DNA from: an uncultured Saprospiraceae bacterium
GTDB taxonomy: Bacteria; Bacteroidota; Bacteroidia; Chitinophagales; Saprospiraceae
Assembly: GCA_938033975.1 (NCBI GenBank)
Contig: CALHKJ010000174.1
Coordinates: forward strand, 1-9,916
DNA: 9,916 bases
Direction: 5' to 3'
Shown here: piece after piece, positions 5,937 to 9,916 of the stretch
How the letters are laid out: each line of letters opens with the position of its first letter
Position numbering within the stretch: position 1 is the first letter of the stretch
Translations under genes and position numbers: made by a program
Notes under the pieces: model-generated
What the model saw: only the letters and a program-made list of their open reading frames with translations
Told to the model about the DNA's origin: nothing
Databases searched by the model: none

Positions 5937-7284
5937 ACCTCAAGTACTTCTCCAAAGATGGGCATTCTAAATATCCCTCATCCAATTTTATAAAAGTTTC
6001 ATCAAGTTTCTCCGCAATCCAATCACCAAAATAGGCGTTCTTTTTATTCTCCTTTGCTAATTCTTGAATCTTAGCATAATCTTGTTCGAGACTTACCTTG
6101 TGTGGTTTTGTCCTTGTCAACAATTTTATAATTCTATATTCTGTTTGCCCTCTTTGATTAAGGTATTCAAGTGGTACAGAGACATCTCCAACTTCCATAT
6201 CTTCAGTGGCAAAATAAATTTCTGGTGGAAGCTCAGCTGTCTGGAAAAAAGTTTTTCCTGTATTTGGGTTTTGAAGTCTACCTCCATTATTATAACTCTG
6301 AGCTGTTTTTAAAGAATGTTTTACTACTGCTTTATTCCATTCTAATTCTCCTCTTTCCAATTTTGCTCTTACAGTATCCAATTCAATTTTAGCCAAGTCA
6401 ATATCATCGTAGGTTATTTCTGGACTAATTAGAATATGTCTCAATTTAATTTTATTCCCTCTTCTCTCTATCATCTGAATGATATGAAATCCATATTCAG
6501 TCTCAACTGGTTCAGATAGTTCATCTACTTCCAGTTGATATGCTTCTGCTTCAAATTCAGGAACATATGAACCCCTTTCTGCAAAACCCAATTCACCGCC
6601 TTGAGCTCCAGACCCAGGATCATCAGAATGCTTTTTAGCCATTGCAGCAAAATCAGCTTCCCCACTTACGATTGACTTTCTAATTTCTAAAATTTCTTGA
6701 AGAGCTTTCAATCTTTCGATTTCATTTACTTTAGGAGCTGCTACAATTTCTGCCACTTCAACCTCAGCACTTAAGAAAGGAAGACTATCTTTTGGGATTG
6801 AATTGAAAAATTCTTGTACCTCACTTGGAGTAATTTCCACTTCCATTAGGATTTGTTGTTGCATCTTCTCTGCTAACAATTGAGAAATCATATCCTCTCT
6901 AAGATTTGAAGCCATTTCATCAACTGACATTTGATAGTATTCTTTGAATCTTTCTTCATCTCCATTCATTTGTCTTAAGACACTACTAATTCTAAAATCA
7001 ATCTGTGCATCAACTTCTGAATCTGAAACTATGATACTATCAAGTTTTGCTTGATGTACAATCAACTTCTGTCCGATTACAGCTTCAACTATTTGACAAC
7101 GACCAAATTCGCCAGCAGGTGCCTGAGATTTGGTGTAAGCATATTGAGACTCAATGTCTGATAGAAGGATGATTTCTCCACCAACTTTGGCAACAACCTT
7201 GTCAATACTTAATTTCTCTTGTGCAAAAGAAACTTGCGTCAAAAGAAATATTGCGACTAGTGTAATTATAATTTTATTCATCAT
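5935..7284 (-). CDS. surA: SurA-type periplasmic chaperone / peptidyl-prolyl isomerase with two parvulin domains
   Basis: A 449-residue periplasmic protein. Residues 1-21 form a signal peptide likely cut after VSFA. The SurA N-terminal chaperone region (about 24-165) opens with SIDKVVAKVGGEIILLSDIE. The first parvulin domain (about 172-276) has the expected HSDDPGSGAQGGELGF core (219-234) and the closing EYGFHIIQMIERR (263-275). A second parvulin-like domain (about 279-391) starts LRHILI but has NNGGRLQNPNTGK (332-344) in place of the usual GGELGFF and an enlarged loop, so it may bind rather than catalyse. The C-terminal helix (about 398-435) would pack on the N-domain as in E. coli SurA. In that system the protein escorts unfolded outer-membrane proteins. 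It is the last gene of the operon, 21 bases after the lipoprotein stop. Two adjacent ATGs (7282, 7279) are possible starts. Confidence 0.92.
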   Translation of the reverse strand: MMNKIIITLVAIFLLTQVSFAQEKLSIDKVVAKVGGEIILLSDIESQYAYTKSQAPAGEFGRCQIVEAVIGQKLIVHQAKLDSIIVSDSEVDAQIDFRISSVLRQMNGDEERFKEYYQMSVDEMASNLREDMISQLLAEKMQQQILMEVEITPSEVQEFFNSIPKDSLPFLSAEVEVAEIVAAPKVNEIERLKALQEILEIRKSIVSGEADFAAMAKKHSDDPGSGAQGGELGFAERGSYVPEFEAEAYQLEVDELSEPVETEYGFHIIQMIERRGNKIKLRHILISPEITYDDIDLAKIELDTVRAKLERGELEWNKAVVKHSLKTAQSYNNGGRLQNPNTGKTFFQTAELPPEIYFATEDMEVGDVSVPLEYLNQRGQTEYRIIKLLTRTKPHKVSLEQDYAKIQELAKENKKNAYFGDWIAEKLDETFIKLDEGYLECPSLEKYLR

Positions 7285-7305
7285 TTTTATATTCTTCTTT
7301 AAGCA

Positions 7306-8142
7306 TTATTTGTTGTTGTCAAAGTAACTAACAACAGAACTCTTCGAAATTGCTTCCTCATAAAGTTTTACTTTTTCATTTTGAAGCAAGCTTCTTGTTC
7401 TTTTATGTAAGATCAATTTTTCTATTTGTCTTTGCACAACTGTTCGTGGTGCTTCTTCTCCAGGTTTTAATTTATCTTTCACCTCAACCATATAATACAT
7501 ACTATCCCTTTTTGCAGACTTATAAAATCCTTTGCTAAACTTCACTTCTTCTGCTATTGATTTTGGGAGGTATCCATCCAAACTTTTACTCGTGACCCAA
7601 ATACTATCTTTCAAATGACACCAATATTGGTTTTCCATACATTTCTTTTCAATTTCATCCCAACTATCGGCCTTCCATCTTTCTACAAATTCACTTTTCT
7701 CCTCGTAAGGAATTTTTATCATATACATCAAGTAGGCTGGTTCAGCCAAAATAAAATCTGCTCTATTTTCTTCGTAATATTCGTTGACTTCTGATTCATT
7801 TATCAGTGTGTCCAAATTATTTTCTATCAAATAGGTCTCGTAATTATGAGATAGTAATGAGTTTCTATAATCTTCAACCAAAGCATCAATTTCACTTTTG
7901 TTGATCTGCTTTCTTGCTTCGTTGATAAACAATGCTTCTTTAATCCATTTATCAACATGATGATTAACTATTTCAGCACTATCTGTTGGACTAGAATTAG
8001 GAGGAATCATTTCTTGAAAATCTTCAAGGTATAATTTCTCACCGGCCACTTTTACCAACAAGGTCTTAGATTCTTCAACTTTTTGTTTACATGCAAAAAA
8101 GGAAAAGAACATAAGTAAGCAGAGCGAATAGCTTTTCACCAT
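7306..8142 (-). CDS. Lipoprotein of the surA operon, SurA/PpiC-N-like, without a recognisable rotamase domain
   Basis: A 278-residue protein with a hydrophobic leader ending SFFAC, giving a probable lipidated Cys18. The mature part begins with VKVAGEKLYLEDFQEMIPP (30-48), which resembles the opening strand and helix of SurA/PpiC N-terminal domains. A long helical section follows (about 55-130, with WIKEALFINEARK). The middle region (131-225) has a strand pattern like EPAYLMYMIKIP and YYMVEVKDK that may be a decayed parvulin fold, but the GGELGF-type core is missing. The C-terminal helix (235-268, RQIEKLILHKRTR) resembles the one that closes SurA. It starts 1 base after the upstream PpiC stop and lies 21 bases before surA, so joint expression is very likely. 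My inference is a membrane-anchored chaperone or scaffold partner for the two isomerases; this is not proven by sequence. Confidence 0.8.
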   Translation of the reverse strand: MVKSYSLCLLMFFSFFACKQKVEESKTLLVKVAGEKLYLEDFQEMIPPNSSPTDSAEIVNHHVDKWIKEALFINEARKQINKSEIDALVEDYRNSLLSHNYETYLIENNLDTLINESEVNEYYEENRADFILAEPAYLMYMIKIPYEEKSEFVERWKADSWDEIEKKCMENQYWCHLKDSIWVTSKSLDGYLPKSIAEEVKFSKGFYKSAKRDSMYYMVEVKDKLKPGEEAPRTVVQRQIEKLILHKRTRSLLQNEKVKLYEEAISKSSVVSYFDNNK

Positions 8143-8143
8143 T

Positions 8144-9916
8144 TTATTTTTTAATCAGCTTGTTAAAAGCCATTTCGTTTAACTCAACTTTGAAATCCTT
8201 TTTCAATTCCATAATCCAGTTCTGCTCCAAGAGATCTTGATAATCAGCAATAATATAGCCTCTAGCTTCTTTCAAAGTTTTATTTGTATTTGGTATCACT
8301 GATTTCACTTTTGTAAATGAATGTTTAGATTCATTTGAAATGATCTCAGTCATTCCACCTACCTTTCCCCAAGGAATTCCTTCAATACCTTTGCTATCTT
8401 TTTGAATAACTCTTGTTGTCGAACTAATGACTTCATTTCCATCTTTATTAAAACTTTCCTTTAAAGAGTTTAAGTCTGTCTTTTTAGCCTTTTTTAGAAT
8501 TTTGGACAGCACTTTAGTGTCAGTTGTATTGATGGTAATATCTTCCACTTCAAGTCGTTCTCCCCACATATAATTGTTTTTGTTTTCAGAATAGAATTTT
8601 TCCAATCCTATAGTGTCTTGACTCGCTTTATCCCAAACCTCCATTTTAGTTGCTTCGAACAATAAGATACCTTCTTCGTACTCTCTCATCAAGGCTTTGA
8701 ATTCAGGATATTTGTTGGCCAGATTAGATTCTTCATAGTCTAACATTCGTTCTTGGAGATATCTTTCATAAAGATCTTCAACGGAATCTTCTAGTGGAGC
8801 TTCTTTATTGTACCTCAATCTACTTTTGGTATCCTTCTTACAATAATTGGCAAAGTCAATTAAATCTTTGTTGTAATCATCTCCAATTTTCAAAAGATTC
8901 ATTTTATCTAAATCAGCAGGCACCTTCCACTTGTACGAATAAAACTCTTCATCCAAAGTAGAAGTGAATTTCGCTAAGGCTACTTTGTTTTGTTTCAAGT
9001 CTACCTCTTTGATTATTTTTTGAACCAATCCTTTTTTAGCAGCTTCAAATCTTTCGTCTTTAGAAATTCTACCTTGGATTTTTCTTCGTTTTTTGGCCTC
9101 GTCGTTTTCAATTTTCTTTGAGTGACGTTTGATAATATGGTATCCGAATTGAGTCTCAATTGGCTTAGAGTATTCATTATCTTTTGTCAACTTAAAAGCT
9201 GCATCTTCAAATGCTCTATCAAATTTGTTGATGCCAAAGAAGCCAAGGTATCCAGCTTTGTTTTTGGTATTAGGGTCTTCAGTATAAAGTGAAGCCAACT
9301 TTCCAAAGTCTTGACCCTTTCCTAGTTCTTGATATAATGAATCAATCTTAGCTTTTGCTCCAGCACTTGATTTCTTCAAAAGAATATGAGAAACTTCCAT
9401 TTCTCCTCTTGCTGGTCGATTCGATGAAACTTTTACAATATGATATCCCAACTTGGATTTGATCGGCTTGGAGTATTCACCATTTGGAGTTGTATACATG
9501 GCATTTTCAAACTCATAAAAACCAGCTGGTAGCATGGCTACATAAAATCCAAGTTCTCCACCTTTGATTGCTGATCTTTTATCTTCAGAAAATTTCTTTG
9601 CCATTTCTGAAAAGGACTTACCTCTCTCAAGCTCTCCGTAAATGGTATTTATTTTTTCAAAGGCTGCTTCCTTTTTGTGTATTGGTGCACTTGAAGGATT
9701 TGCAACAAAAATATGACTAACCTCTACATCCGTAGCGCTTCTTTCAATAACCTCATCGATTAATTTTTCAGAAACCTCTTTATCAACCAAGTAACTACTC
9801 GCCAGTTGTTTTCTGTAACCCTCAAGTTCGTTTTGCAATCTTTGCACTGTATCCAACCCCATTGCCTTGGCCTTTTCAACTTTCAACTTAAACTTAGTAT
9901 ATAGGTCTAGGTATTC
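8144..9916 (-). CDS. PpiC-type peptidyl-prolyl isomerase with two parvulin domains (5' end outside window)
   Basis: The frame is open through the right edge, giving 590 visible residues (numbered here from the edge) and no true start. A TTG at 9884-9886 could be mistaken for one, but the in-frame residues before it (EYLDLYTKFK) continue the SurA-N-like helix EYLDLYTKFKLKVEKAKAMG, so the real start lies upstream. Parvulin domain 1 (about 65-165) has VSHIFV, FSEDKRSAIKGGELGF and LGYHIVKV. Domain 2 (about 173-265) has VSHILL, YTEDPNTKNKAGYLGFF and FGYHIIKRH. The remaining 325 residues are helical and charged, with few landmarks, ending in FKVELNEMAFNKLIKK. The visible part therefore has a SurA-like order of N-domain then two rotamase domains, plus a long C-terminal extension. 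It should be periplasmic, but the signal peptide is not in view. It is the first visible gene of the three-gene chaperone operon. Confidence 0.9.
   Translation of the reverse strand, partial: EYLDLYTKFKLKVEKAKAMGLDTVQRLQNELEGYRKQLASSYLVDKEVSEKLIDEVIERSATDVEVSHIFVANPSSAPIHKKEAAFEKINTIYGELERGKSFSEMAKKFSEDKRSAIKGGELGFYVAMLPAGFYEFENAMYTTPNGEYSKPIKSKLGYHIVKVSSNRPARGEMEVSHILLKKSSAGAKAKIDSLYQELGKGQDFGKLASLYTEDPNTKNKAGYLGFFGINKFDRAFEDAAFKLTKDNEYSKPIETQFGYHIIKRHSKKIENDEAKKRRKIQGRISKDERFEAAKKGLVQKIIKEVDLKQNKVALAKFTSTLDEEFYSYKWKVPADLDKMNLLKIGDDYNKDLIDFANYCKKDTKSRLRYNKEAPLEDSVEDLYERYLQERMLDYEESNLANKYPEFKALMREYEEGILLFEATKMEVWDKASQDTIGLEKFYSENKNNYMWGERLEVEDITINTTDTKVLSKILKKAKKTDLNSLKESFNKDGNEVISSTTRVIQKDSKGIEGIPWGKVGGMTEIISNESKHSFTKVKSVIPNTNKTLKEARGYIIADYQDLLEQNWIMELKKDFKVELNEMAFNKLIKK

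Noticed and set aside
6064..6392. Two + strand reading frames of 73 and 82 codons inside surA
   Set aside because: They are antisense shadows of the conserved SurA coding region with no independent support.
9884..9886. TTG as the start codon of the PpiC gene
   Set aside because: The frame remains open upstream to the window edge and the preceding residues fit the SurA-N-like helix of the family, so this codon is an internal leucine.

Overview
This AT-rich window looks like chromosomal DNA from a Bacteroidota member, probably of the Cytophagales/Flammeovirgaceae type; the assignment is inferred and no marker gene proves it. The basis is the run of SurA/PpiC-type chaperone genes typical of that phylum, an HtpG with the Bacteroidota version of the ATP-lid sequence, lipoproteins with loose lipoboxes, starts lacking Shine-Dalgarno sequences, and promoter-like TAnnTTTG elements.

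Layout. The left edge holds the C-terminal tail of a membrane protein (+), then a bidirectional terminator, then a convergent DUF2853 gene (-). A divergent + strand pair follows: a class I SAM-dependent methyltransferase overlapping a MOSC-domain protein by 11 bases. The true MOSC start is at 1343, giving 262 residues. A terminator at 2150-2184 separates this pair from htpG (-), the Hsp90 chaperone. Upstream of htpG, at 4114-4176, is a nested inverted repeat that does not look like a terminator. Next (-) is a di-haem c-type cytochrome lipoprotein of the RoxA-like/peroxidase-like kind. The right half is one leftward operon: a large two-parvulin PpiC protein cut by the window edge, a lipoprotein 1 base downstream, and a two-parvulin SurA 21 bases further on.

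The most unexpected signal is in the gap between surA and the cytochrome gene (5639-5934). A strong intrinsic terminator there points along the + strand, although no + strand protein gene leads into it. Several local helices precede it, one closed by a GUGA tetraloop, which suggests an unannotated small structured RNA.

How the genes work together. The three operon products should act in the periplasm on outer-membrane protein folding, with the middle lipoprotein as a probable membrane-anchored partner. HtpG handles cytoplasmic folding. The methyltransferase and MOSC protein appear translationally coupled, but their shared role is unknown. The remaining genes look like ordinary core or accessory chromosome content. 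I see no IS element, phage, CRISPR, tRNA or rRNA.
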